Assembly (NCBI GenBank): GCA_023391005.1
Contig: JAEWBS010000034.1
Location: 1 to 16,292 of the forward strand
Length of the DNA stretch: 16,292 nucleotides
Direction: 5' to 3'
From: Bacillota bacterium
GTDB lineage: Bacteria; Bacillota; Clostridia; Oscillospirales; Ruminococcaceae
Position numbers and translations under genes: made by a program
The notes under the pieces: model-generated
Told to the model about the DNA's origin: nothing
Database searches by the model: none
What the model saw: only the letters and a program-made list of their open reading frames with translations
Shown: piece after piece, positions 7,279 through 15,086 of the stretch
Position numbering within the stretch: the first letter of the stretch is position 1
Layout: every line of letters begins with the position of its first letter

Positions 7279-7310
7279 GCAATTAATAATGTACAGGAAA
7301 ACGATCATGT

Positions 7311-7347
7311 TATGTTATCAAAATATACTATTGATTAAGATAACATA
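7311..7347. repeat. 9-bp inverted repeat in the regulator leader
   Basis: TATGTTATC (7311-7319) and GATAACATA (7339-7347) form a perfect inverted repeat with a 19-nt spacer, downstream of the candidate start site of the regulator. It could be an operator with two half-sites or an mRNA hairpin. Confidence 0.4.
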
Positions 7348-7428
7348 GTATGATAGTATGGTAGAGTTAACTATGCATAATAAACCCAAATACGGCATAT
7401 TGCTGGCCAAGAAAGGATTTTAGTTACA

Positions 7429-8214
7429 ATGTCATCTTCTGAAAACAGTACCCATCAGGCACTTGACCGGGCCTTTGAATTAATCAACCTTCTTTCAAGC
7501 AGCAATGCACCCATGACCATCATGGAAATCAGCCGCACCTTAAAAATAACGCGCACGACCGCCTATGCCATGGTCAATTCCCTTTTGGCACAAAATTGCC
7601 TTGAGAAGGACGCAACCTCTAAGAAGTACACGCTCGGCTATCGCTTTTACGAGATCGGTAGCCTGTATCGCTACCAGTTCCCCTTTTTAAATACGGCGGA
7701 AAAGTACATTAATCCTATGTATCAAAAGTGGAATATGGTGCGGATCAACGTGTCGGTTCTTAAGCCTGAGATGATGGCGGTCATTTTGCTGTCAAAAGAT
7801 TCCTCACTACTGCCGCGCATGCCGCACGGTCAGGTGCTGCCCGCACAGTGCAGCGGCGGCGGTAAAGCGCTTTTGGCGTCCCTTGATCCCGCTGTTATCG
7901 ATAAATGGCTCGATTCCGGCGTCAAGCTCCCCGCTCTGACCGCCAATACCATCACCGACCGAAAGCAGTTGCATGAGGAGCTTGCCAAGATCAGAAGTCA
8001 GGGTTATTCAACTGAAATCGAAGAACTTTCCATGCGCAGGGCCTGCGTGGGCGCACCGATTCGAAATATGTCGGGCGAGACGATTGCCGCCGCAAGCTTT
8101 GCTACCAGCCTTCAGCATTTTCAGCAGTATCAAAACGAGTTGATTGATGATATCATTCTGCTTACGAACGATATCTCAGGCGATCTCGGTTTTAATCTGC
8201 TCAACCGCCCCTGA
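7429..8214 (+). CDS. IclR family transcriptional regulator
   Basis: A 261-residue DNA-binding regulator. The N-terminal winged helix-turn-helix covers about residues 10-75: ALDRAFELINLL, then MTIMEISRTLKITRTTAYAMVNSLL as helix-turn-helix, then the wing LEKDATSKKYTLGYRFYEIG. The C-terminal IclR effector domain includes CSGGGKALLASL, ITDRKQLHEELAKIRSQGYSTEIEE and CVGAPIRNMSGETIAAAS. Family members usually repress or activate aromatic, glyoxylate or sugar/hydroxy-acid catabolic genes and bind small acids. The ATG at 7429 follows GAAAGGA by 11 nt. It sits between the two minus-strand catabolic operons, divergent from one and convergent with the other, and is probably their pathway-specific regulator (inference). 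Confidence 0.93.
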   Translation: MSSSENSTHQALDRAFELINLLSSSNAPMTIMEISRTLKITRTTAYAMVNSLLAQNCLEKDATSKKYTLGYRFYEIGSLYRYQFPFLNTAEKYINPMYQKWNMVRINVSVLKPEMMAVILLSKDSSLLPRMPHGQVLPAQCSGGGKALLASLDPAVIDKWLDSGVKLPALTANTITDRKQLHEELAKIRSQGYSTEIEELSMRRACVGAPIRNMSGETIAAASFATSLQHFQQYQNELIDDIILLTNDISGDLGFNLLNRP

Positions 8215-8219
8215 TATGC

Positions 8220-8265
8220 AGCGCACATTCTTAAAGCTTAAAGTTTTAAGAATGTGCGCTTTTTT
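8220..8265 (+). terminator. Intrinsic terminator after the iclR-family gene
   Basis: A perfect 16-bp stem (8220-8235 with 8245-8260) with a 9-nt loop runs into a T6 tract. It also lies 29 nt beyond the stop of the convergent UxaA-family gene and could help end that transcript, although the minus side has no T-run. Confidence 0.92.
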
Positions 8266-8293
8266 ACTGCCTAAAACGGCCATTCGGCAGGGC

Positions 8294-9817
8294 TCAGGCA
8301 AATACGCCGATCGGCCAAGGAATAAATTCGTCCTCGCCCACACCAAGCAATTCACTTTTTGTATAATTGCCCGAAGCGGCCTCAAGAATCTGCTCAAAAA
8401 TGACGCTACCCATCTCTTCGGTGGTTGTAATACCGTCTATCACACCGCCGCAGTTGATGTCCATATCATCCTTCATGTGCTGATAAAGCGGCGTGTTGCT
8501 GGCAATTTTGATGACGGGACAAAGCGCCGTGCCAAAGCACGAACCCCGCCCGGTCGTAAAACACATCATATTGGCGCCGCCCGCAATCTGACCGGTGGCC
8601 GCAATGGGGTCATAACCGGGGGTATCCATGAATACCAGACCGTGCGCCATGACGGGGTGGGCATATTCATAGACTGCCTGCAATGGCGACCCGCCCCCTT
8701 TTTTAACACCGCCGAGCGATTTTTCCAACACATTTGAGATGCCGCCCTTGTTGTTGCCGGGCGAGACCTTGCCGTTCATCTGGCAATCGCGGCCTTGGGT
8801 CCGTTTCTTCCACCATTCAATGCGGTCGATGAGCTTTTGGCCCACTGCCTCGGATACGGCGCGGCGGGTCAGAATATGCTGTGCGCCGAATATCTCGGTC
8901 GTTTCAGAAAGGATGCAGGTACCGCCGTTTTGAACCAGAATATCCATTGCCTTGCCCAGAGACGGATTAGCCGAAAGCCCCGAGAATCCGTCCGACCCGC
9001 CGCATTGTAGCGCAACGCAGAGGTGCTCGGCCGAGCAAGGCACCCGGTGAACATCGTTAACGATCGGCAGCATCTCTTTAATCAGGGCAATACCATGACG
9101 AATAGAGGCCGCCGTTCCGCCAATTTCCTGAATGATCATCTTGCTCAGCAGCGGGCCCTCTTCAAGGTGCTCAGCCTCGAAAAGCGCGTCGATATTATTG
9201 CGCTCGCAGCCGAGCGCCACAATGATGGCGCCACCCATGTTGGGATTGCGGATATAACCCGACAGCGTACGGCGCAGTAGATCCAACGGCTCCCCCGACT
9301 GCTCCATACCGCAGCCAAGGTCGGTGATGAACGGTACCACGCCGTCTATGTTGGGGTAGGCACTAAGAATCTTGCGGGTAAAACGCGCGGCTATCTTTCT
9401 GGCCACCGTCGCGGCGCAATTGCTGCACACCAGAATACCGATATAATTTCGAGTGCCGATGCGCCCGACGCGCCGGACATAGCCCATAAAGGTACATCGG
9501 TCTTTCTGCGGCAGCAGCGCGACCGGGCGACAGTCGGCACCGTAAGCGTCATCGAACATCATCTGATCATCAAACAGGATATTGTGGCTGTGAACCTGCT
9601 CGCCCGCTTGGATATCCTGCGCGGCATAACCGATGACAGCGTTATACTTGCGAATCTCATCGCCCTTTTGAATGGCGCGCGACGCGCATTTATACCCTGC
9701 GGGCAGATCGTCGGTCAGCGTAATCCCCTCTTCGGGAATTTTTGTTCCGGCGGCAATATCGCGGCGGGCGACCACCACATTATCCTCCGGCTCAAGACGA
9801 ATGGTCAAACTAGCCAT
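8294..9817 (-). CDS. UxaA-family hydro-lyase (altronate/galactarate dehydratase or sulfolactate lyase-like)
   Basis: A 507-residue full-length member of the UxaA/GarD/SuyAB family, which removes water (altronate, galactarate) or sulfite ((R)-sulfolactate) from an acid substrate in the cytosol. The N-terminal SAF-like domain, residues about 1-80, ends in AGEQVHSHNI. The large catalytic part carries GYVRRVGRIGTRNY (112-125), ALGCERNN (201-208), LQCGGSDGFSGLSANP (270-285), SPGNNKGGI (352-360), MDTPGYDPIAATG (397-409) and FTTGRGSCFG (420-429). Both parts are in one chain, as in UxaA and GarD; in SuyAB they are separate proteins. The ATG at 9817 has GGGAG 7 nt upstream. It is the last gene of the TRAP operon, 69 nt after the permease gene. 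No KDG kinase or aldolase is present to support a uronate route, so the substrate is left open. Confidence 0.88.
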   Translation of the reverse strand: MASLTIRLEPEDNVVVARRDIAAGTKIPEEGITLTDDLPAGYKCASRAIQKGDEIRKYNAVIGYAAQDIQAGEQVHSHNILFDDQMMFDDAYGADCRPVALLPQKDRCTFMGYVRRVGRIGTRNYIGILVCSNCAATVARKIAARFTRKILSAYPNIDGVVPFITDLGCGMEQSGEPLDLLRRTLSGYIRNPNMGGAIIVALGCERNNIDALFEAEHLEEGPLLSKMIIQEIGGTAASIRHGIALIKEMLPIVNDVHRVPCSAEHLCVALQCGGSDGFSGLSANPSLGKAMDILVQNGGTCILSETTEIFGAQHILTRRAVSEAVGQKLIDRIEWWKKRTQGRDCQMNGKVSPGNNKGGISNVLEKSLGGVKKGGGSPLQAVYEYAHPVMAHGLVFMDTPGYDPIAATGQIAGGANMMCFTTGRGSCFGTALCPVIKIASNTPLYQHMKDDMDINCGGVIDGITTTEEMGSVIFEQILEAASGNYTKSELLGVGEDEFIPWPIGVFA

Positions 9818-9886
9818 TAGAAATCTCCCTATCGGCTTGCCTGCAAGTCTGGGTGCAATTCGACGGCCCTTTCTATTGCTAATGCG

Positions 9887-11908
9887 TTATACAGCCTTTA
9901 CCGAGGCGGCAATTTTCCGCTTTTGAATAAGATAGCAAACTGCCAAAATGACGATGCCGGGAATATCGGTTGTGAGACCGCTCTTAATCATCAGCATTGC
10001 TGCAACAAACAGGATGGCGCGCATCGGCACATTGATATGGGTCAGCATGTAACCCTGTGTGGACGCGCCAAGACAGTAACAACCGACACAGGCCGTGATA
10101 AACGCCCAAATAATCTCAATCGCGCTGCTGTCAAGCATGAGCAGGGGCGGAGAAAAGGCGAACATAAAAGGAATGATAAAGCCTAAGATGCCGATGCGGA
10201 CAGCAGTCCAGCCCACCTTGTTCGGCGAGGCATCCGCAAGGCCGGCGCCAGCAAAAGAAGCCAATGCCACAGGCGGCGTAATGGCCGACAGCGCCGCATA
10301 GTAAAGCACGAACATATGCGCGACAACCGGGCTGACATTCAGCGTTGTAATGGCCGAGGTAGCAACGGTGGCCGCCACAATGTACGCTGCCGAGGTGGGC
10401 ATGCCCATGCCGAGGATGACGCAGGCAACCATGGTGAGGATAAGCGTCAGCAGCAAATTGCCGCCCGCCAGATTGATAATCATGTTCGCCAGCTGCAAAC
10501 CAAGGCCGGTAAGCGAAACAACGCCTACCACCAGACCGACAACCGCGCAGGCAATACCGACGCTAAGACCCTGCTTGGCGCCTGAAATCATCGCGTTTGC
10601 CAGCTTTTTGAGGGTCATGCGGCTGGAGGGCTTAACGTAGCTGATAATCAGCAGCGAAATAATGCTGAAGAACGCACAGAAAGCGGGGGTAAAGTTCATC
10701 ATCAGCAAGCCGATGAGCACAAAAATCGGAATAATCAGGTGTCCGCTCTTTTTAAATTCGGCCTTTGCGTTAGGCAACTGATTCTTGGGAATACCCTTCA
10801 GATCCAACCGCATGGCTTCAAAGTGAACATTAATCCAAAGTGACACGTAGTACAAAATGGCGGGAATCAGCGCCGTTATCATAATAAAACGATACGGTAC
10901 ACTCAAATATTCCGCCATAATAAAGGCGGCCGCGCCCATAACAGGCGGCATAATCTGCCCGCCCGTCGAGGCTACCGCTTCGACCGCGCCGGCGTAGTGA
11001 TTCTTATAGCCCAGCTTTTTCATCAGCGGAATGGTGAACGCGCCGGTCGTGACAACGTTTGCCGCAGCAGAACCGCTGATCATGCCCAAAAAGCCCGAGG
11101 CAATAATCGAAACCTTCGCTGGTCCGCCAATTTTGTCACCGGCGAGCGCCATCGAAATATTGGTGAAGAATTCGCCCAGACCCGTCTCGGACAGAAAGGC
11201 GCCAAACAAAATGAACAGGAAGATAACCGTAGCGGAGGTTCCCAGCGGGATGCCGTAAATGCCCTCAGGAGAAACATACATATGGTCCGCCAAACGCTTT
11301 AGACTGAATCCTCTGTGCATGAGCGCGCCAGGGAGGTATTTGCCAAAATAAGCGTAGCACAAAAACAGAATGGCCAAAATGCACATTTCTTTACCCACGC
11401 AGCGCCGCGCCGCTTCTAAAACCAGTATGACGGTCAAGACTGCCATAACAATGTCAGTGGTGTAAAGAACGCCGGCACGCAGCGAGATGGCGTCAATATT
11501 AATAAACAGGTAGAGGTTGACCACCACACCGCCAATTGCCAAAATAAAATCGACTGGCATGTATTTTACAACGGTGCCGTCCTTTTTCTTGCGCATGGGG
11601 TACAGAAGAAAGATTAAACACATGACAAACGCCAGATGCAAAAGTCTGACCTTGTTAGAGGGCATTCTGCCCAAAGGGCTGGCGATATAAAGGTGAAAAG
11701 CTGACATGGCCAGCGCAATGACTGTCACCAGCTTCTCGGTGAAACCGCGGACGTCAACAAAGTTCGATTCGGTGTCGTATTTTTTCAGCGTTTCGTCGAT
11801 ATCAATTATTTCAATTTCATCGAGAATATTGGTATTCTGTTTGACATCTGACTCAACTTGATCGGCAGACGCCTCGGTATTCGGAGGCATAGTTTTCTTT
11901 TCGCTCAT
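9887..11908 (-). CDS. TRAP transporter permease, fused 4TM/12TM (DctQM-type)
   Basis: A 673-residue inner-membrane protein fusing the small (DctQ-like, 4 TM) and large (DctM-like, 12 TM) TRAP subunits; it imports organic acids using an ion gradient with a periplasmic-type binding protein. After a hydrophilic acidic N-terminus (about 60 residues) come four hydrophobic segments (about residues 60-190) and then the DctM block. The block includes GTSATVIFLFILFGAFL, GGPAKVSIIASGFLGMISGS, ANVVTTGAFTIPLMKKLGY and EAVASTGGQIMPPVMGAAAF, all characteristic of TAXI-associated fusions. The ATG at 11908 is chosen because AAAGGGAA lies about 8 nt upstream; an earlier ATG at 11956 has no such site. It follows the TAXI binding-protein gene, completing the transporter. 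Confidence 0.93.
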   Translation of the reverse strand: MSEKKTMPPNTEASADQVESDVKQNTNILDEIEIIDIDETLKKYDTESNFVDVRGFTEKLVTVIALAMSAFHLYIASPLGRMPSNKVRLLHLAFVMCLIFLLYPMRKKKDGTVVKYMPVDFILAIGGVVVNLYLFINIDAISLRAGVLYTTDIVMAVLTVILVLEAARRCVGKEMCILAILFLCYAYFGKYLPGALMHRGFSLKRLADHMYVSPEGIYGIPLGTSATVIFLFILFGAFLSETGLGEFFTNISMALAGDKIGGPAKVSIIASGFLGMISGSAAANVVTTGAFTIPLMKKLGYKNHYAGAVEAVASTGGQIMPPVMGAAAFIMAEYLSVPYRFIMITALIPAILYYVSLWINVHFEAMRLDLKGIPKNQLPNAKAEFKKSGHLIIPIFVLIGLLMMNFTPAFCAFFSIISLLIISYVKPSSRMTLKKLANAMISGAKQGLSVGIACAVVGLVVGVVSLTGLGLQLANMIINLAGGNLLLTLILTMVACVILGMGMPTSAAYIVAATVATSAITTLNVSPVVAHMFVLYYAALSAITPPVALASFAGAGLADASPNKVGWTAVRIGILGFIIPFMFAFSPPLLMLDSSAIEIIWAFITACVGCYCLGASTQGYMLTHINVPMRAILFVAAMLMIKSGLTTDIPGIVILAVCYLIQKRKIAASVKAV

Positions 11909-11970
11909 TCTACGTTTCCCTTTCTCGTTGTAATCCTCGTAGAGAATACTTTGCAAAACCCATTGTTATT

Positions 11971-12010
11971 GCAAGGGCAGGGCGGGAAAAATCCGCTGCC
12001 CCGCCCTTGC
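11971..12010 (-). other. Intercistronic stem-loop between binding-protein and permease genes
   Basis: Arms of 13 nt (11971-11983 and 11998-12010) pair fully in the minus-strand RNA with one G-U pair; on the plus strand that position is an A-C mismatch, so the structure favours the operon transcript. The loop is 14 nt. No U-run follows, so it is not a standard terminator. Such hairpins often protect the 3' end of an abundant binding-protein message or cause partial termination (inference). Confidence 0.65.
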
Positions 12011-12023
12011 ATTAAATCTGAGT

Positions 12024-13073
12024 TTATGCCGTCAGAGCGCCGATTTCTTTCAGGTATCTTGCCGCGCCGGGATGTAATTCAACCGTCAGACCGTTGGTGG
12101 CATTTTCGGGAATGATTTCCGCTGCGGCCTTGTGGGCGGCAGTGAGCGCGGCGTTGTTCTCATAAATGGTCTTGATAAACTGATAGACGATTTCGTCATC
12201 AAGGTTCTTGCGGCAGAAGATGTAGTTGGCTACCGCAAAGGTCTGGATTTCTTTATCCTGCTTGGGATAGGTGTTTGCCGGAATGGTAAAGCGGAAATAG
12301 GCGGGATTCAGCGCGCAGATGGCGTCGAGCTCTGCTTCCGAGAAGGAGTAGATTTCACAATCGCCCGAGCTCATAAGATCCATCATGGCGGCCGCGCCAA
12401 GCGCCGCGATCAGGTTGGCGCCCTGCGCCTGACGGTCCTTGATCAGATCCGCCGACTGCGTCTCAGAGGTGTATTCAATGGTAGCTTCCTCATACTTGAT
12501 ACCAGCGGCATCGAACATGTCGCGGGTATTGAGCTCGGTCGCAGAACCAGAAGCGCCCGCGCAGAAGGTCTTGCCCTTAAAGTCGGCAAAGGCGGTGATC
12601 TTGGCGTCCTTGCGGACGGCGATCTGCATGACGTTCGGATAGACGTAGGTCACTGAGGAGAGGTTGGTGTACTGCTTATCAAAAGGCGCCACGCCGTCCA
12701 TCGCCTGCTTTGCAACGCCGGCCTGACCGAAGGCGAATTCCGTTTCGTTCTCTTCCATTAGGCGGATGTTGACCGGGGTGCCGCCGGTGGACTGTGCGGA
12801 GGCCTTGAACCAGTCGCCAGCTTCGGTGTTAAGCAGCTGCGCAATGGCATTTGCAAGCAAGAAATAAGTACCGCCACTCGTGGCGCCGCAAATCTGAATA
12901 GGGGTGGGGCTCTTAGGTTTAGCGACTTCGGACGATGCGGGGGCCGCCGAAGAGCCGGGGGCGCTGGACGCCGGGGCAGTCGACGAGGCCGGCGCGGCGC
13001 CGCAGCCGGAAGCGATGAGTACGAGCGCAAGAGACAAAGCTACACAGAGAATTCGGGACAATTTTTTACACAT
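12024..13073 (-). CDS. TAXI-family TRAP transporter solute-binding lipoprotein
   Basis: A 349-residue extracytoplasmic receptor of the TRAP transporter. It has a lipoprotein signal peptide with lipobox IASGC (Cys24 acylated), then a Ser/Ala/Pro-rich tether (about 25-57), then the TAXI domain: IQICGATSGGTYFLLANAIAQLL (59-81), a TGG segment followed by NIRLMEENETEFAFGQAGVA, and DFKGKTFCAGASGSATE. The lipid anchor fits a Gram-positive cell without an outer membrane. The ATG at 13073 has GGAGGT 7 nt upstream. The 243-nt gap upstream, to the Ldh2-type gene, holds no gene, no clear promoter and no strong terminator; weak inverted repeats such as AGAGATT/AATCTCT (13157 and 13203) are all I see. TAXI proteins bind dicarboxylates, amino acids or other acids; the ligand is not readable. 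Confidence 0.93.
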   Translation of the reverse strand: MCKKLSRILCVALSLALVLIASGCGAAPASSTAPASSAPGSSAAPASSEVAKPKSPTPIQICGATSGGTYFLLANAIAQLLNTEAGDWFKASAQSTGGTPVNIRLMEENETEFAFGQAGVAKQAMDGVAPFDKQYTNLSSVTYVYPNVMQIAVRKDAKITAFADFKGKTFCAGASGSATELNTRDMFDAAGIKYEEATIEYTSETQSADLIKDRQAQGANLIAALGAAAMMDLMSSGDCEIYSFSEAELDAICALNPAYFRFTIPANTYPKQDKEIQTFAVANYIFCRKNLDDEIVYQFIKTIYENNAALTAAHKAAAEIIPENATNGLTVELHPGAARYLKEIGALTA

Positions 13074-13316
13074 TTACAATACCTCCTACAATTTTAAGGT
13101 TTCTGTTGACTGGAATAATCAGTTGGCAGAAGCCTTTTTGCCTTGTGTCCGCTATGAGAGATTTGCTTTTATCGGAATTGAAAGCCGCGTTTGACTGTGC
13201 GCAATCTCTTTAGTATGCTACCTTACAAAATCGAGAGATATGAGTAGATGCCGCCGCGCCCTATGCAAAAAGGCGCAGATGCTTTAAGCGCAGCTTTCGC
13301 TTTGCCCGATCAGATG

Positions 13317-14357
13317 TTAAAACGGATAACTGACGTTATAGCGCTCGGCAAGCTCACGGAACTCCTTGAGGCTGACCTCAGACATCTCGATGCCCTCTTC
13401 AAGGCATTTCTGCGTCATGTTCAGCTCAATTTCGCCCGGGATCATGACTTGATCAAAGCCCGGAGCCGGACGGCTGGCCTTTAGCGACGCGAGGAGTATC
13501 TCGGCGCGCTGCTCAAAGACATCGAGCGGGCAGAACTTTGATATGTCGATGGCGCCCATGAAGTACCCGATGTTGGTCATTTTCTCAGTCTCTTCCCAGA
13601 AACGCGGAATGTCCACATCCATCGCGCCACCCGCCAGCGCGCAGCTTAACATTGAGACCATCAAAGCAAGCCCATAACCCTTGGGACCACCGACGGGCAG
13701 CAGTGCGCCCACATTTGCGGCGGCGGGGTCGGTCGTCGGGTTGCCGTCCTTATCAACGGCCCAACCAAGCGGAATGCTTTTGCCCTCTTTAAGCGCCAGC
13801 GAAATTTTACCCTTTGCAACCAGACTGGTCGCCATATCGAGTACCAGCGCCGGATATTTTCCCGCAGGAATTGCAACAGAAATCGGGTTGGTTCCCAGAA
13901 TGGGCTCGGCGCCGCCAAACGGTACCACGAGCGCCGGCGTATTGGCGATACAAAAGCCGATCATGCCCGCCTCAGCCGCTTTCATCGGGAAATAACCGCC
14001 AAAACCGTAATGACAACCATTTTTTACCGTTGCAAAGCAACAACCGGTCTTTTGGGCCTCTTGCATGCAGCGCTCCATAACGGTCATCGCGGAGGACATG
14101 CCCACCGCGTGCTTGGCGTCTACCTCTAAAGCCGAGGGCGCCGTCTGGCGAATCTCAATGTCGGAGCCGGTTGAGGCCGTCCCCTGATCAAGGCGGTCGC
14201 AGTAGTTTTTCAGATGCGTCATGCCGTGGGTGCGGATGCCGCGCATATCAGACAGAAGAAAACTGTCTACGCAGACATCGGCATCCTTTTTAGAGAGTCC
14301 GGCTTTTTCAAAAATTTCAGCGCCAAATTTTCTTAGTGTTTCAACTTCGCATTTCAT
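13317..14357 (-). CDS. Ldh2/MdhII-family (malate/L-lactate) dehydrogenase
   Basis: A 346-residue NAD(P)-dependent dehydrogenase of the Ldh2 family, a fold distinct from classical Rossmann dehydrogenases. Members act on malate, L-lactate-like hydroxyacids, ureidoglycolate, 2,3-diketogulonate or (R)-sulfolactate (ComC). Seen: SDMRGIRTHGM (36-46, His44), VKNGCHYGFGGYF (111-123, His116), PFGGAEPILGTNPISVAIP (146-164), LDMATS (173-178) and GGPKGYGLALMV (223-234). The ATG at 14357 is chosen because AGGGGAG lies 8 nt upstream and the family's N-terminal helix starts there; the frame upstream is untranslated leader. It is the first gene of the TRAP/UxaA operon, behind a strong promoter. Together with the D-specific enzyme encoded at 3980-5011 it would allow both stereoisomers of a hydroxyacid to be oxidised (inference). 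Confidence 0.92.
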   Translation of the reverse strand: MKCEVETLRKFGAEIFEKAGLSKKDADVCVDSFLLSDMRGIRTHGMTHLKNYCDRLDQGTASTGSDIEIRQTAPSALEVDAKHAVGMSSAMTVMERCMQEAQKTGCCFATVKNGCHYGFGGYFPMKAAEAGMIGFCIANTPALVVPFGGAEPILGTNPISVAIPAGKYPALVLDMATSLVAKGKISLALKEGKSIPLGWAVDKDGNPTTDPAAANVGALLPVGGPKGYGLALMVSMLSCALAGGAMDVDIPRFWEETEKMTNIGYFMGAIDISKFCPLDVFEQRAEILLASLKASRPAPGFDQVMIPGEIELNMTQKCLEEGIEMSEVSLKEFRELAERYNVSYPF

Positions 14358-14480
14358 ATAGAATGCTCCCCTCTTACTCGGTCGGTCAAATATAGTTGCA
14401 TGTAGTTGGTAATCACGCAAGTTATCACCGGAAGCGTGGGATTGGAAGCGACGCCCCTGTCCGGTCGCTTTCATGAGGTC

Positions 14481-14509
14481 ATTATAACACGGTGTTCTTT
14501 TACTGTAAA
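14481..14509 (-). promoter_or_regulatory. Sigma-A promoter of the Ldh2-TRAP-UxaA operon
   Basis: On the minus strand TTTACA (plus 14504-14509), a 17-bp spacer and TATAAT (plus 14481-14486) with an upstream TG make a near-consensus extended promoter. Transcription would start near 14474, about 117 nt before the start codon. Confidence 0.75.
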
Positions 14510-14738
14510 TATACGTTTGCCAAAATAATGATCAGTGTCTAATTTTCTAACATTTAATGAAAAACATATTTGTTTAATTGGCGTATTGGATATCCAAATA
14601 GCGAAAAATTGACATTATTGATAAGTTTATCAACGCTTAATAGTACACTATTTTTGCTAATTATGCAGTTGATGTCCATTATTTTATACATACAGTTTAT
14701 GATATAGATCATTAATTGAAATATTTTTCAAAATAGTA

Positions 14739-14767
14739 TTGATATGCCGCGTAATTCATCATATAAT
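14739..14767 (+). promoter_or_regulatory. Sigma-A promoter of the korDAB operon
   Basis: TTGATA (14739-14744), a 17-bp spacer and TATAAT (14762-14767) make a near-consensus promoter. The start would be near 14774, giving a leader of about 118 nt with no evident hairpin terminator. Confidence 0.75.
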
Positions 14768-14891
14768 ATTCGCAGTTGGTAATCTTATAGTCTAAAATAA
14801 TGTACATGTCGTTTAATTAATCTAATCGCCCCTGATCTGAACGCAAAGATGAGGTCTCTTAATAAATGATCGAAAGGAGCATGCATCAACC

Positions 14892-15086
14892 ATGTTTAAA
14901 ATCTCCGTGAACACGAAGCTGTGCAAGGGATGCGGCATTTGCGCGGACTTCTGCCCCAAAAAGGTTTATGACATCATCATCGGCTACCCGCCGGTGGCGA
15001 CCCGCGAGCCCGACTGCATTGGATGCAAAATTTGTGAAACAAAGTGTCCTGACTTTGCTATTGAAGTAAGGGGGTCCAAGGCATGA
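14892..15086 (+). CDS. korD: 2-oxoacid:ferredoxin oxidoreductase, ferredoxin-like delta subunit
   Basis: A 64-residue protein with two [4Fe-4S] motifs: CKGCGICADFCP (Cys11, 14, 17, 21) and CIGCKICETKCP (Cys42, 45, 48, 52). It passes electrons from the TPP-bound 2-oxoacid intermediate of the KorAB core to ferredoxin. The size and the short beta-strand start FKISVNTKLC are typical of KorD/VorD subunits. The ATG at 14892 follows AAAGGAG by 12 nt; the ATG at 14881 is in another frame and leads nowhere. The stop codon overlaps the next start by 4 nt (ATGA), indicating translational coupling. KorD and VorD cannot be told apart here. Confidence 0.9.
   Translation: MFKISVNTKLCKGCGICADFCPKKVYDIIIGYPPVATREPDCIGCKICETKCPDFAIEVRGSKA

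Larger units (their letters stand above)
14358..14891. other. AT-rich divergent intergenic region
   Basis: About 530 nt without a gene lie between the Ldh2-type gene and the korD-like ferredoxin gene. Besides the two promoters listed separately it contains palindromes TTGGATATCCAA (14586-14597), TTGATAA-gt-TTATCAA (14618-14633) and ATGAT-ATAG-ATCAT (14699-14712; FNR/CRP-like geometry), and a direct 11-mer AGTTGGTAATC at 14404-14414 and 14774-14784. A consensus-like TTGACA (14609-14614) has no good -10 partner. These are candidate operators; none is assigned to a regulator. Confidence 0.5.

Noticed and set aside
14618..14633. TTGATAAGTTTATCAA as an FNR box
   Set aside because: The half-sites TTGAT and ATCAA are 6 nt apart, whereas FNR sites have 4; kept only as an unassigned palindrome.
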